Shown: positions 8,337 to 17,604 of the stretch, piece after piece
Layout: every line of letters begins with the position of its first letter
Numbering within the stretch: the stretch's first letter is position 1
Assembly: GCF_000215935.2 (NCBI RefSeq)
Contig: NZ_AFNU02000005.1
Coordinates: 1 to 64,000 of the forward strand
Length of the DNA: 64,000 bases
Origin: Haloplasma contractile SSD-17B
GTDB lineage: Bacteria; Bacillota_I; Bacilli_A; Haloplasmatales; Haloplasmataceae
Direction of reading: 5' to 3'
Notes under the pieces: generated by a model
Seen by the model: the letters and a program-made list of their open reading frames with translations, nothing else
Database searches by the model: none
What the model was told of the DNA's origin: nothing
Program-made: the position numbers and the translations under genes

Positions 8337-8377
8337 TAAAAAAACCCTATTATTAGACAATACCAATAACAGGATTT
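8337..8377 (-). terminator. Terminator of ric
   Basis: On the minus strand AAATCCTGTTATT pairs with AATAATAGGGTTT, with G-T pairs, and is followed by a T run. Confidence 0.8.
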
Positions 8378-8389
8378 AGATTTTTATAA

Positions 8390-9085
8390 TTATTCAAACT
8401 CTTTAAATAAGATGTTATTTTCTAAGTGAATATGCTCAAACAAGTCTGACTCTAATGCTTTTAGTTTTTCATAGGATAAGAAATAAGTCGTACAAGCATC
8501 TTCCGGTAATGTATAATCGTTCGTAATGGTTCTTAATTCTTTAATAATGTCACCTGCAGCATCGTGTTCGTCTTCAGTTTCCTGCATAACTTCTTGGATT
8601 TGGCCTAATAAATCTTCTGATGATTCTTGTTCATACTTCTTAATTAAAGGGAATAATAAATCTTCTTCTTTGATAAGATGCTGTTCTAGTTCAGTTTTCA
8701 GGTTGTGGAATAGTTTATGTACAGTAAACAGTTCTCTGTGATTCATACCATGTACTTGCATAATCTTTGTTGTGAATTCACTTAGTTCTGGTAGGATTTG
8801 TCGTACAAATACGTGATGTGTATCGACTATATAATCGATTAATTGATTTTTTGACATAATCGTAAAGTCCTTTATGCTCGATAACGATTTAGAGTCCTCA
8901 TATGCAGTCTCTAACTCTTGTAATAAAACATCTTCATTGATTTCTTGCTCTCTGATAGCCTCTATTAATGGTCTATTTCCTCCACAGCAGAAATCAATTT
9001 TATATTTTTTAAATACGCTACTCGCTTTAGGTAACTTTGTAACGATGTCCCCAATGCTTTGATTTGTATTAATTGTACTACTCAT
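8390..9085 (-). CDS. ric: Iron-sulfur cluster repair di-iron protein ScdA/Ric
   Basis: This cytosolic hemerythrin-like di-iron protein helps repair Fe-S clusters damaged by nitric oxide or peroxide. The N-terminal ScdA domain has the CCGG motif at residues 33-36 in IDFCCGGNRPL. The C-terminal hemerythrin-like domain has the expected His/Glu ligands in DTHHVFVRQ, EQHLIKEEDLLFP, EDEHDAAG and HIHLENNILF. At 231 residues it is full length. A GGAGG site precedes the ATG. The next gene upstream on the same strand encodes an FNR-like regulator, which fits control by oxygen or NO. It has its own terminator. Confidence 0.95.
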   Translation of the reverse strand: MSSTINTNQSIGDIVTKLPKASSVFKKYKIDFCCGGNRPLIEAIREQEINEDVLLQELETAYEDSKSLSSIKDFTIMSKNQLIDYIVDTHHVFVRQILPELSEFTTKIMQVHGMNHRELFTVHKLFHNLKTELEQHLIKEEDLLFPLIKKYEQESSEDLLGQIQEVMQETEDEHDAAGDIIKELRTITNDYTLPEDACTTYFLSYEKLKALESDLFEHIHLENNILFKEFE

Positions 9086-9193
9086 GAATATTGCCTCCTT
9101 GTATTTTATAAAGTTCGTTCATTCGTTTCATTAACTTCAATATAAGTATACACTTAAACTCCAAATGAAACTGTGATTAGACTCATACTTTAT

Positions 9194-9222
9194 AAAAAAA
9201 CCTAAGTATTTCACTTAGGTTT
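9194..9222 (-). terminator. Terminator of the FNR-like gene
   Basis: AAACCTAAGT pairs with ACTTAGGTTT around a five-base loop and is followed by T residues on the minus strand. Confidence 0.85.
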
Positions 9223-9236
9223 AGACTAGACTCTAT

Positions 9237-9944
9237 TTATTTGATCGATGATTCTAACTCTTCTTGATTTAATATTATAACCTGTTTATTACCTACCATT
9301 TCAATGATTCCTGCATCCTGTAATTGGCTTAATTTCCTACTAACGGTCTCACGCGTTACACCTATGTAATGTGCGATCCCTTCACGACTAAGGGGAAGTT
9401 TGATTGAAATTCCTTTAGGGTGTTCTGATCCAAATTTATCTTTAAACTCTAGTAAGACTATATTAATTCTAGACTCTACATTCTTTACTCCCATTGATTC
9501 AATGGTATTCTCTAATCGTTCAATACGTTTACAAAATTCTTCCATAATTTTCAAACTAATGCTAGGATCAATACTTAATAGTTCACCTAGGTCACTTTTT
9601 TTGATCATGCAAATGCTTGTTTCTTCTAGAGCTTCCACATGATAAGTAGCCTCTTTATTCATGAATAGATTTTTCTCACCAAAAAAGTCACCTGAAGAAA
9701 AAATATATAAAATTTGTTCCTTCCCTTCAATCGTGTCTCTAAAAGCCTTGACCCGTCCTTGATTTATAATCACGAGGTTTTCCAATTTTGTTCCATCATG
9801 TATAAGAAGTTCACCTTTTTTATAGTGTTTTCTGATAATTAATTTTGTAATCTGATTGAGTTCATCACTAGTTAATGTTGAAAAAATAGGCACTTTTTTT
9901 GTACAAAGTTGATGCATACACTGTTCACAACAATCTGCTTTCAT
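9237..9944 (-). CDS. Crp/Fnr-family transcriptional regulator with FNR-type cysteines
   Basis: This 235-residue regulator has an N-terminal Cys cluster (C5, C6, C9, C14 in CCEQCMHQLC), a cyclic-nucleotide-like beta roll (residues 20-125) and a C-terminal winged helix. C112 in SICMIKK sits where E. coli FNR has its fourth cluster ligand (VCEI), so an oxygen-labile [4Fe-4S] cluster is plausible. The recognition helix VTRETVSRKL carries the ExxSR pattern of FNR, which reads TTGAT half-sites. It lies just upstream of ric on the same strand but is separated from it by a terminator. NO or O2 sensing is an inference. Confidence 0.85.
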   Translation of the reverse strand: MKADCCEQCMHQLCTKKVPIFSTLTSDELNQITKLIIRKHYKKGELLIHDGTKLENLVIINQGRVKAFRDTIEGKEQILYIFSSGDFFGEKNLFMNKEATYHVEALEETSICMIKKSDLGELLSIDPSISLKIMEEFCKRIERLENTIESMGVKNVESRINIVLLEFKDKFGSEHPKGISIKLPLSREGIAHYIGVTRETVSRKLSQLQDAGIIEMVGNKQVIILNQEELESSIK

Positions 9945-10035
9945 TACCTGTCACCATACTTTCGTTTGATATCAATCTTCTATAAAACAAGTATACCAAA
10001 TACAATTCAAAAATTCAGTTCATATGATAAAGAGA

Positions 10036-10593
10036 CTAAACTTGCTTTTTTCTGAAACATGATTCAATATGATCGTTTATTAAACCTGTAGCTTGTAAGA
10101 ATGAATAGGTAGTAACAGGTCCCAAAAACTTAAACCCTCTTTTCTTTAAGTCTTTGCTAATTGCTTTAGATAATTCAGTACTAGTCGGAGTGTCTTCTAT
10201 CCTTTTATAATAATTAATAATAGACTTATAATTTACAAAACTCCAAATATACTTGTCAAAGTTTCCATATTCTTTTTGTACTTCTATAAAACATCTCGCA
10301 TTATTAATGGCAGCATGTATCTTTAATTTATTACGAATGATGCCGCTGTCATTCAATAGTTCTTGTACCTTCTGTTCATCATAGCACGCTACCTTTTCTA
10401 CATCAAACTGATCAAAAACCATCCTAAAATTCTCTCTCTTTTTTAAAATTGTTAACCAACTAAGTCCAGATTGCATTGACTCTAAAACTAGTAATTCAAA
10501 GTGTTCACGGTCATTATGCACAGGAATTCCCCATTCATGATCATGATAGTTGATATAAAGTTCATTTTTCTCGCACCAGTCACATCGTTTCAT
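10036..10593 (-). CDS. tag: DNA-3-methyladenine glycosylase I
   Basis: Tag removes 3-methyladenine from alkylated DNA as the first step of base excision repair. The 185-residue protein has the zinc-binding residues of the family at the expected positions: C4 and H17 near the start (CDWCEKN, NYHDHEWG) and H175 and C179 near the end (NDHIESCF). The central segment SWLTILKKRENFRMVF and GFKFLGPVTTYSFLQATG match the family. An AAAGGAGAG site precedes the ATG. It is transcribed alone. Confidence 0.95.
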   Translation of the reverse strand: MKRCDWCEKNELYINYHDHEWGIPVHNDREHFELLVLESMQSGLSWLTILKKRENFRMVFDQFDVEKVACYDEQKVQELLNDSGIIRNKLKIHAAINNARCFIEVQKEYGNFDKYIWSFVNYKSIINYYKRIEDTPTSTELSKAISKDLKKRGFKFLGPVTTYSFLQATGLINDHIESCFRKKQV

Positions 10594-10897
10594 TACTCAT
10601 CTCTCCTTTTCATTCTCAAACCTCATAGATATATACACCCAAAGCTTCTATATATACAGTATAACTTTTATTTTCTATATTAAGTATAACATGTATGATT
10701 ACATTGCATCTATCATTTATGATCATAACACGTAAAGAAGAAACGTTAACACTACTAGCTGTAAAACCTTCCGATTGTCTACTAAATATCATATAATACT
10801 ATAGATCTTTTCCTACAATAGCATTGTAAGGAAGTACTTATTATGGTAGAATAACTGAGTATTTTTTATGTTGTTAATATAGAATGGGAGGTAAAGT
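10594..10897. other. Intergenic region between divergent genes
   Basis: This region should hold the promoters of tag and the NUDIX gene. I saw no ORF, repeat or riboswitch in it. Confidence 0.4.
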
Positions 10898-11422
10898 ATG
10901 GAATTATTAAACAAAATTATACACAAAAATATAAGTGACATAAATGGTAACCCTTCTAAACGAAGGACTGCTAGAGGTATAATAGTAAATGGTTCTGAAA
11001 TATTGTTAATGTATACGAAGTTCTATAATGATTATAGTTTTCCTGGTGGGGGCGTAAATAAAGAAGAGGATTTAAAAACTGCATTGAAACGAGAGTTATA
11101 CGAAGAAATTGGTGCAAGTAAAATTGAAATCTTAAAAGAATATGGCATGCTTGAAGAATACAGACCAACAAGTGACCCTGAATATGATTTCGCTTATATG
11201 GAGTCATACTTTTTTGTTTGTCAAGTAGAAAAAGAATTAGGTACACCTAATTTAGAAGATTATGAAATTGCTCATGGAATGAAACCTGTATGGATTGATA
11301 TTAATAAGGCAATTGCACATAATAAAGCGGTAATTGATAATAAAGAAGAGTCTATGGGATTATCTATAAGGCGTGAAACGTTTGTTTTAGAACATATAAG
11401 AGACCACTTAATTAAAAAATAG
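10898..11422 (+). CDS. NUDIX hydrolase
   Basis: The 174-residue protein carries a complete Nudix box (Gx5Ex7REUxEExGU) at residues 51-73: GGVNKEED then KRELYEEIGA. The family hydrolyses nucleoside diphosphates linked to other moieties, often for clean-up of damaged nucleotides or ADP-ribose-type substrates. The preceding SFPGG strand and the aromatic-rich second half are typical. A GGGAGGT site precedes the ATG. The substrate cannot be told from the sequence. A terminator overlaps the stop codon. Confidence 0.9.
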   Translation: MELLNKIIHKNISDINGNPSKRRTARGIIVNGSEILLMYTKFYNDYSFPGGGVNKEEDLKTALKRELYEEIGASKIEILKEYGMLEEYRPTSDPEYDFAYMESYFFVCQVEKELGTPNLEDYEIAHGMKPVWIDINKAIAHNKAVIDNKEESMGLSIRRETFVLEHIRDHLIKK

Positions 11423-11446
11423 ACTCGCATAGGTGAGTCTTTTTAT
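11421..11446 (+). terminator. Terminator of the NUDIX gene
   Basis: AGACTC pairs with GAGTCT and is followed by TTTTATTTT. The stem starts inside the stop codon. Confidence 0.75.
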
Positions 11447-11493
11447 TTTGTCTATATAAATAATACCGCGTTACGTTACAATCATATCTTCTT

Positions 11494-11693
11494 TTACTCC
11501 ACATCGAGATACTGGTAACCATTTTTATCAAACGAGAGTAATACAAATTTGTTATAATTCTCATTTCCTTTATTTTTAATTGTGCTACAACGTCTTATTC
11601 TGTTCGGTTTAATCATTTTAAATTCTCACCAAATAACTTTTTCCCTAGAACCTATAATTGGAACATAAGTCCTTTCTGCACTTACATACATCA
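11494..11693 (-). pseudogene. Remnant of an unidentified gene
   Basis: The minus strand encodes YVSAERTYVPIIGS and REKVIW, then a TGA, and goes on in the same frame with EFKMIKPNRIRRC and FVLLSFDKNGYQYLDVE before TAA. An ATG at 11614-11616 could start a 40-residue product, but it lacks a good ribosome binding site. The continuous coding-like sequence around the TGA suggests a broken C-terminal gene end. The family was not recognised. Confidence 0.35.
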
Positions 11694-11893
11694 AGGTCTG
11701 TCTCTACTGTATAATAATAAGTAAATAATCACTAAAAACTCTAATCAACTTTTCTTCCTTATTTTTTCTTCATATTTTGTCATACACATCCGGATATAAT
11801 CGAAACTTTATCCATCTACTTCAAATATCTCTGAATGTTTTAATAGCGAATTTCAAATACTAATTATATAAATAATAAACAGAAGGTGATCAC

Positions 11894-12445
11894 ATGGATT
11901 TTATTATTAATACCTTTATTCTTCTATCTTCAGGTATTATATTACTTAGATTATTTGGTAGGCGCTCAATTGGTCAAATGACAATCGGCGAAGGGATCAT
12001 CATGATTTCAATAGGTTCATTACTTGTGTCTCCAATTGGTAATGAAAGTGTACTAAATACTGTTATCATTGCTGTAATTTATATTGTGGTAATCATGGTC
12101 CTTCAACGATTACAAGTTAAGTCTATTTCATTTACCAAGTTATTAACAGGAACATCAGTAGTGATAGTTGATGAAGGTAAAATTGTCAAAAATAATCTAA
12201 AAAAATTACGTTTGACTGAGACATTGTTAGAGATGTTGTTACGACAACAAGGTGTTACTAAACTAAGTGATGTTAAAACTGCTACCTTAGAACCCAATGG
12301 TAGAGTTGGTTATGAATTATATGATGATGCAAAGCCTGTTACCTTTAGAGATATAAAACCGATTTTGCAGGCTCTTAATTTAAATACAACTAAAACCCCA
12401 AATGAGAATGAAAATATTTTTACAGAGATTAAAAGAAACAAATAG
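11894..12445 (+). CDS. DUF421 (YetF-like) membrane protein
   Basis: Three hydrophobic segments (about residues 4-20, 33-48 and 54-70) are followed by a cytosolic domain with GTSVVIVDEGKIV, LLRQQGV and DVKTATLEPNGRVGYEL, which are hallmarks of the DUF421/YetF family. In Bacillus these proteins are associated with spores or the envelope, but their biochemical role is unclear. Relatives are often 150-230 residues, so 183 is normal. An AGAAGGTGAT site precedes the ATG. It is a single-gene unit closed by a strong terminator. Confidence 0.85.
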   Translation: MDFIINTFILLSSGIILLRLFGRRSIGQMTIGEGIIMISIGSLLVSPIGNESVLNTVIIAVIYIVVIMVLQRLQVKSISFTKLLTGTSVVIVDEGKIVKNNLKKLRLTETLLEMLLRQQGVTKLSDVKTATLEPNGRVGYELYDDAKPVTFRDIKPILQALNLNTTKTPNENENIFTEIKRNK

Positions 12446-12455
12446 ATAATAACAA

Positions 12456-12496
12456 ACGTGTACCACCTATCATTAAAGAGGGTACACGTTTTTTTA
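12456..12496. terminator. Bidirectional terminator
   Basis: ACGTGTACC pairs with GGTACACGT and is followed by seven T residues. It is shared by the convergent DUF421 and GrpB genes. Confidence 0.85.
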
Positions 12497-12499
12497 TTT

Positions 12500-13066
12500 T
12501 CATTTTTTATTTTGTTCTGTTATATCTGACACATGTCTGCTCATTCCAACCTTAGTTAGTATATTCGTTATAAAGGAAGTCTTTCCTTCTATATAGGAAT
12601 CAATGTCATTTGGATATTTCACAGCTAATGACTTTTTTAGTTTACCATATTCTCTAACAGCATTTTCGTTATCTCGCAAATAATTTCTTAACCTTAAATG
12701 ATTTTCTAGACTAGGGATTCCTCTTATACACACATATAGATGATGCCTACACCATGCGTCATATTCCTGAACATAAGGAACTGCTTCAGACTTACGCTTA
12801 AATGCCTCACGTCCGTTAATCCCAAGATCACCTTGATGCTCGTAACCTAAAACTTGAAGACAATTGATTACTTTTCTTACATCATCCTGGTTTTCCACAA
12901 TTATGTCAATATCTATAATCGGTTTTGCTGCAAGTCCAGGAACTGACGTGCTGCCAACATGCTCTATTTGAATATCAATATGTTTTAACTTTGTTTTATA
13001 AACAGATTTTAATTCATTAAACTGTTTTTCCCATTCTGGATTGTAATCCTCTACTACAATTTGCAT
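12500..13066 (-). CDS. GrpB family protein (UPF0157)
   Basis: The 188-residue protein contains the nucleotidyltransferase-like motif of the GrpB family: VEDYNPEWEKQF at the start, IEHVGSTSVPGLAAKPIIDIDI at about 35-55, and HHLYVC near 110. The GSTS...DIDI arrangement mirrors the metal-binding GSxxxxxDxD of nucleotidyltransferases. Family members are often linked to dephospho-CoA kinase or stand alone, and their role is unknown. The ATG follows directly on the stop of the upstream nucleotidyltransferase gene, so the two form an operon. Confidence 0.9.
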   Translation of the reverse strand: MQIVVEDYNPEWEKQFNELKSVYKTKLKHIDIQIEHVGSTSVPGLAAKPIIDIDIIVENQDDVRKVINCLQVLGYEHQGDLGINGREAFKRKSEAVPYVQEYDAWCRHHLYVCIRGIPSLENHLRLRNYLRDNENAVREYGKLKKSLAVKYPNDIDSYIEGKTSFITNILTKVGMSRHVSDITEQNKK

Positions 13067-13657
13067 TTAATCACCTACTAATTCACTATAGTCTATATTT
13101 CTTTTCTTTTTCAGCCATTCCTTAAATTCATTTAATGTTTTAATTTCTTCATTTATTACAGATTGATACACATCAATACTAAAAAATTCAGTTCCATATT
13201 GAGGGTGTTTATGAACTTTAGCCTTTATATCAATGATTATTTCTCTAGCAGGTTCTGTCATAAGGTCTCGTATATCATTAATATAGTTTTCATTCTCCTC
13301 AATATGCGCTATATTGGTAAACCAAATATCAAAATTCCATAATTGATTATTTAATAGTGTTTCAAATCCAACAAAATATCCTTTCGGACATCCCGTTTCT
13401 TCTTCGAACGTATTCTTAGTTTCAAACCAAATCGGTTTAAACTGCTCAAAGATTTCATTTGCAAATTGGTATATATCACGCTGTGATACCTTACTTATGT
13501 CTACAAATATGTCTAAATCTCTCCATACCATTAAGTCAAGTGCATAACTCCCTGTAATTTGCACATCGCCAAAACAAGATAACATCTTTTTTAATCCCAT
13601 ATCATAAAGAAAAGTATCCGCTTCTTGCTTTAATTTTTCATTTATTTCTAAAATCAC
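13067..13657 (-). CDS. Nucleotidyltransferase-fold protein
   Basis: The core motif ITGSYALDLMVWRDLDIFVD follows the GSx(9-11)DxD pattern of the nucleotidyltransferase superfamily. I place the start at the GTG at 13655-13657 because AGGGGTGATT lies upstream of it, although an ATG at 13697-13699 would add 14 residues without a good ribosome binding site. The rest holds NNQLWNFDIWF and PAREIIIDIKAKV. It is cotranscribed with grpB, a member of the same fold, with no gap between them. The substrate is unknown; aminoglycosides or RNA are possible. Confidence 0.7.
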   Translation of the reverse strand: MILEINEKLKQEADTFLYDMGLKKMLSCFGDVQITGSYALDLMVWRDLDIFVDISKVSQRDIYQFANEIFEQFKPIWFETKNTFEEETGCPKGYFVGFETLLNNQLWNFDIWFTNIAHIEENENYINDIRDLMTEPAREIIIDIKAKVHKHPQYGTEFFSIDVYQSVINEEIKTLNEFKEWLKKKRNIDYSELVGD

Positions 13658-13769
13658 TTCAATCACCCCTATGTAATTATTAAATGTCGGTATTTTCATA
13701 CTATTTTACTGTTTTTATCTACACCTTTTATCAAAAGTCTTCTTGTTACTGTAATTAACTATTTGGGTC

Positions 13770-13878
13770 CTATTTAGACTTACGTAAAATTAATGGTTGG
13801 TTAATTAGAGAGCGATTGGCCTCATATTCAGACTGTAAATAATTATTCCATTTAACACAAGTGATCGGATTACTCAAA
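13770..13878 (-). pseudogene. Possible gene-end remnant
   Basis: The minus strand encodes SNPITCVKWNNYLQSEYEAN then SLINQPLILRKSK and a TAG, with coding-like composition but no start. It lies immediately beyond the pepF terminator. It may be the tail of a lost gene. No family was recognised. Confidence 0.25.
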
Positions 13879-13902
13879 AAGAGGAAGCGTTAAGACTTCC
13901 TC
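13876..13902 (-). terminator. Terminator of pepF copy 1
   Basis: GAGGAAG pairs with CTTCCTC on the minus strand and is followed by five T residues. Confidence 0.8.
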
Positions 13903-13982
13903 GTTTAGTTACTATTTTTTTATAATTGATGACTTTTTGTTACGTCATATATTAATAAACAATTAGTACAGTAAATTTATTT

Positions 13983-15794
13983 TTACTTCTCTTCTAATTC
14001 TTCTGTTAATTCAATAATCTCATCAATCATATTTCCAATATGTTCGATTGTATCTAATAACGGTTGTTCTGTCGTTATATCGACACCCGCCATCTTAGCT
14101 AGTTCTACAGGTGATTTTGTTCCTCCTGCATTTAATACGTTACGCCAATCTTTAACGGCTGGTTTCCCTTCGTTTAGTATGCGTCTACTTGCTTGAGTTG
14201 CTACGGTTAAACCAGCACTATAGGTATACGGATATAACCCCATATAATAATGAGGTTGTCTCATCCATGTGAGCTCTGCACCATCATTAATCTTAACTGT
14301 GTCTCCCCAGAATTTCTCTAATACGTCCCGCTTTAACTCACTTAACTTCCCTGCCTGTACGCTTCCACCTTCATCAATGATTTTATACACTTCTCTTTGA
14401 TAAGCAGCTTCAAGTAGATGCGTTACAAAGTTATGGTAGTATGTACGGCTAATTATTGAAGATAATACCCAACGCTTCATACGTGGATCATCTGTTTTTT
14501 TCATTAAATAGTTTGCCATTAACATCTCATTCATCGTTGAAGGAGCCTCGATGAAATAGAGAGATGGTCTTGTATTTAAAATATTCTGATTTTTCTGAGC
14601 AAAATAGAAGTGACCTGCATGCCCTAATTCATGGGCAAGAACAAACGTTTCACGCATCTTATGTGTCCATGAAATCAGAATGTATGGATGACTTCCGTAA
14701 GGGCTTGAACAGAATGCACCTGTTGACTTTCCTTTGTTTTGTGGGAAATCTACCCAACGTTCATCATAACTTCTATTTACCATCTCTAAATAGTCCTCAC
14801 CAAGAACGGAAAGAGCTCCATTAATGTATTTTTTCGATTCTTCAACTGTTATATCCGGTTCAAAGTCACTATCCACATCGAGTTTCAAGTCTGCAAATGT
14901 CATCTCATCTAAGTTGTGAATCTTTTGTAAAAGTTTTGCATATTTTCTCATGTGCGGAGCTAATTTTTCCATTATTATATCAATCTGTCTATTGTATAAT
15001 GAGCGGTCAACCTTTTGATTAAATAATAAGTGATCGATGACTGAGTCAAATCCACGTAAATTAGCCATCGTTTTTTCTTTTTGAACTTGTGTTTGATACG
15101 CCGCAGCTACAGTATGTTGATAATCCTTAATTTTAGATGAGAACTTATCAAATGCAGTACGTCGCAGCTCAGTATCTGACTCATATTCAAATTCATTTTC
15201 GAATAAACCAAAGCTAAGTGGATACGATTTACCTCCAACAACAAAGTTATCAAATTCCATATCAACTAATTTAGCCTTATTATATATTGAATAAGGTGAA
15301 TTTAATGTTCCTGAAAGCGATGATAATACACGTTCAACTTCAGGATGTAATGCGTGTTTTTTAAAGTCTTTAATTTCCTTTAAGAAGTTCCGATTTTCTA
15401 GAGAATCTTCCATAGCTTGTGCGATTACGGTTTCTTCAGTTTCAATGATTTCACTTCTTATGAAACTTAATTTACTTTGAAGATCAGATATAACATTCAT
15501 CACCTTCATATATCTACCCTGATTTTTAGAATTTGTTTGATCGACTGAAACAGCCAGGTTCGCATATGACCCAATCAGAGTAAACACTTCAATTACTTTT
15601 TTTAATTCATCTACACATGCATTAATTGAAGTAGGTGTATTCAGTCTTCCGTTATAACGGTCGACAATTTGTTTTGTTAAATCTTTAGCATTTTCTACTG
15701 CTCTATTAAAATCGTCTTCTGTTTTATATATTGCTGATAAATCCCATGTTAACTCTTGCTCAACATCTTTTCGTTCCTTTAATATTTTCTCCAT
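13983..15794 (-). CDS. pepF: Oligoendopeptidase F (M3B), copy 1
   Basis: This cytosolic zinc metallopeptidase degrades peptides of roughly 7-17 residues. The 603-residue protein has the N-terminal oligopeptidase F domain (LTWDLSAIY near residue 15) and the catalytic M3 domain with HELGHAGH (H388, E389, H392) and a downstream Glu ligand in FIEAPSTMNEMLMANYL. The C-terminal HYYMGLYPYTYSAGL is typical. An AGGAGGAGAG site precedes the ATG. It is a single-gene unit. A second divergent copy lies at 32405. Confidence 0.95.
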   Translation of the reverse strand: MEKILKERKDVEQELTWDLSAIYKTEDDFNRAVENAKDLTKQIVDRYNGRLNTPTSINACVDELKKVIEVFTLIGSYANLAVSVDQTNSKNQGRYMKVMNVISDLQSKLSFIRSEIIETEETVIAQAMEDSLENRNFLKEIKDFKKHALHPEVERVLSSLSGTLNSPYSIYNKAKLVDMEFDNFVVGGKSYPLSFGLFENEFEYESDTELRRTAFDKFSSKIKDYQHTVAAAYQTQVQKEKTMANLRGFDSVIDHLLFNQKVDRSLYNRQIDIIMEKLAPHMRKYAKLLQKIHNLDEMTFADLKLDVDSDFEPDITVEESKKYINGALSVLGEDYLEMVNRSYDERWVDFPQNKGKSTGAFCSSPYGSHPYILISWTHKMRETFVLAHELGHAGHFYFAQKNQNILNTRPSLYFIEAPSTMNEMLMANYLMKKTDDPRMKRWVLSSIISRTYYHNFVTHLLEAAYQREVYKIIDEGGSVQAGKLSELKRDVLEKFWGDTVKINDGAELTWMRQPHYYMGLYPYTYSAGLTVATQASRRILNEGKPAVKDWRNVLNAGGTKSPVELAKMAGVDITTEQPLLDTIEHIGNMIDEIIELTEELEEK

Positions 15795-15877
15795 TACAAT
15801 ATCTCTCCTCCTATTTTTTAAATCGTTTACCCTAACACCATTATACTAAATATCCTATTAAAATTATATAAATACAC

Positions 15878-16516
15878 TTAAGATGACTTATTAATCATTT
15901 GATCCCTATGCTTATGATAATAACGATCATACACGACACATGTTTTCGTATAATAACCATAAATAGTACGGTGGTACTTTGTAATAAATAAACATAAAAC
16001 TGATAAACCAATTATTGTATTAAATCCATATTCTAGTATTTTTACGATACCAAGTTCCTGTAAACGAGTATCGAGTTCATACATAAACTGAGAATTTAAA
16101 CTTTTCAATTGAGTAATGGATAAGGCTACAATGTAAATCAGACTTCTGCCGACCAGTTGTTTAGCACTCGCATACTCTCCATCCTTCGATATAACACGTT
16201 GTTTTGTAATCATCTTACCCAGTGTCTGTCCTTTTGTTATAAGTGGAATGATTAGTTCTAAAATAATAATTAATACTAAAAAAATAATAGTATTATTTCT
16301 ACTAAACTCATAATAACGACTAAAATCTCTAAGATTATTATATTCAATGTGATATAAAACCATTTGTTCCCACAATACTAAAGGCATTAAAATTGAGTAT
16401 AGTATAGTAAAATCTAGTATCCTCGCTCCTATTCGGACTGCACCCGATGGAAATAAATAACGTGACTTAATACGTTTCCACCATATTAAACGCTCATTAT
16501 CAAGTAATTCAAACAT
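15878..16516 (-). CDS. RDD-domain membrane protein
   Basis: This RDD-family protein of 212 residues has hydrophobic segments near 35-55, 75-95, 120-140 and 165-185. The family's Arg and Asp are in ARILDFTILYSILMP, and TKGQTLGKMITKQRVIS matches the conserved cytosolic loop. The role of RDD proteins is poorly known; some affect ion or solute transport. It lies downstream of the patatin gene on the same strand, but with a 300-base gap. A GGGGG site precedes the ATG. Confidence 0.85.
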   Translation of the reverse strand: MFELLDNERLIWWKRIKSRYLFPSGAVRIGARILDFTILYSILMPLVLWEQMVLYHIEYNNLRDFSRYYEFSRNNTIIFLVLIIILELIIPLITKGQTLGKMITKQRVISKDGEYASAKQLVGRSLIYIVALSITQLKSLNSQFMYELDTRLQELGIVKILEYGFNTIIGLSVLCLFITKYHRTIYGYYTKTCVVYDRYYHKHRDQMINKSS

Positions 16517-16821
16517 CTTAAATCCCCCTTGTAAATTTGATATGAAACTGTTCCATTAAACTCCCTTAATGTATAGCTAAGTTATAATGTGAATTGGTAT
16601 ATAATTCCTAAGTTTATAGTTAAAACATATGGTAATAAATTTTATATATCTATTCATACTATAGTTTAATTTACCTTTAAAAATCAATTTATTTGAATAT
16701 CGATAAAGAATGAGTTATTGATGTACTCAATAAACAAAATTATTCCATTTAAATCCTGTTATTACTCCCTTGTGATCCTAACTAATGAACAGCATCTTTT
16801 ACGGTTCTCGTAATCATACAG
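16517..16821. other. Intergenic region between same-strand genes
   Basis: No ORF is seen. A perfect palindrome (ACAGTTATTT and AAATAACTGT) at 16819-16841 overlaps the patatin stop codon but lacks a T run, so it is only a weak terminator candidate. Confidence 0.35.
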
Positions 16822-17604
16822 TTATTTATTAAATAACTGTGCCTCGATGAATGCTTTCGCCTGTTTGTAACCCACATCTATTAGATTGGGAACTTGTTTC
16901 GTATAGACTGGATTATAATCATGTAAATCTAATTCTAGTAGTAAATGTTCTTTTTCTAGTTGAAGCTGGGCTGTTCTAAAAGTTGAAAAATAATATGAAT
17001 TTAACATAATATCGATCATGTTTTTTGGCTTTTCCTTTGATGGATTAAGACTTACAGCAACAATTAATTCAGCACCCATTTCCTTGAGAGGAGAGATTGG
17101 AACATTTTCAACAACTCCCCCATCAACTAACATTCTACCATCTATTGTAATAGGTTTGAATATTCCAGGAATTGACGAACTTGCGAGAACTGCTTCAACA
17201 ACACTTCCTTTGTTTAATATGACACGTTCCCCTGTTGCAATGTCTGTTGCTACTACGGAGAATGGTATAATTGCATCATCAAAGTTAACATCACCAATCG
17301 TATCATATAGTTTATTAGCTAACTTTTTGTTCGTTAAAAACCCCTCCTTAGAAAACGTCAACTTTGTTACACTTATCCAATTTAGGTCACTAATTATTTC
17401 CTCAATTTCTTCACAACTCTTACCAAATGCAATGAATGCACCTATAATGGCTCCAATGCTCGTCCCTGCTATACAATCTATTTTAATATTTTTATCCTCA
17501 ATTGCTTTAAGCGCACCGACATGTGCAGCCCCAAGTACTGCTCCTCCTCCAAGCGCTAATCCAATATGTAATGTTTCATTATTAAGTTTATTTTTATTTA
17601 CCAT
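16822..17604 (-). CDS. Patatin-like phospholipase (RssA/YlbK type)
   Basis: This putative serine lipid acyl hydrolase has the complete Ser-Asp dyad. The oxyanion loop GGGAVLG is at residues 19-25, the nucleophile S49 is in GTSIG, and D161 is in the DGG motif (VDGGVVENVP). At 260 residues it matches the short bacterial RssA/YlbK group. No signal peptide is visible, so it probably acts at the inner face of the membrane or in the cytosol. A GGAGGG site precedes the ATG. The upstream neighbour is the group II intron, so the gene likely has its own promoter at 17605-17790. Confidence 0.92.
   Translation of the reverse strand: MVNKNKLNNETLHIGLALGGGAVLGAAHVGALKAIEDKNIKIDCIAGTSIGAIIGAFIAFGKSCEEIEEIISDLNWISVTKLTFSKEGFLTNKKLANKLYDTIGDVNFDDAIIPFSVVATDIATGERVILNKGSVVEAVLASSSIPGIFKPITIDGRMLVDGGVVENVPISPLKEMGAELIVAVSLNPSKEKPKNMIDIMLNSYYFSTFRTAQLQLEKEHLLLELDLHDYNPVYTKQVPNLIDVGYKQAKAFIEAQLFNK

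Noticed and set aside
9966-9975. TTGATATCAA before the FNR-like gene as an FNR site
   Set aside because: The half-sites are right but the spacer is zero instead of four bases, so it does not fit the known FNR site.
11560-11693. In-frame TGA read as Trp (mycoplasma code)
   Set aside because: Well-supported genes here (mnmH, the REP-type transposase) end in TGA and other genes use no internal TGA, so the code is standard and the TGA marks a relic.
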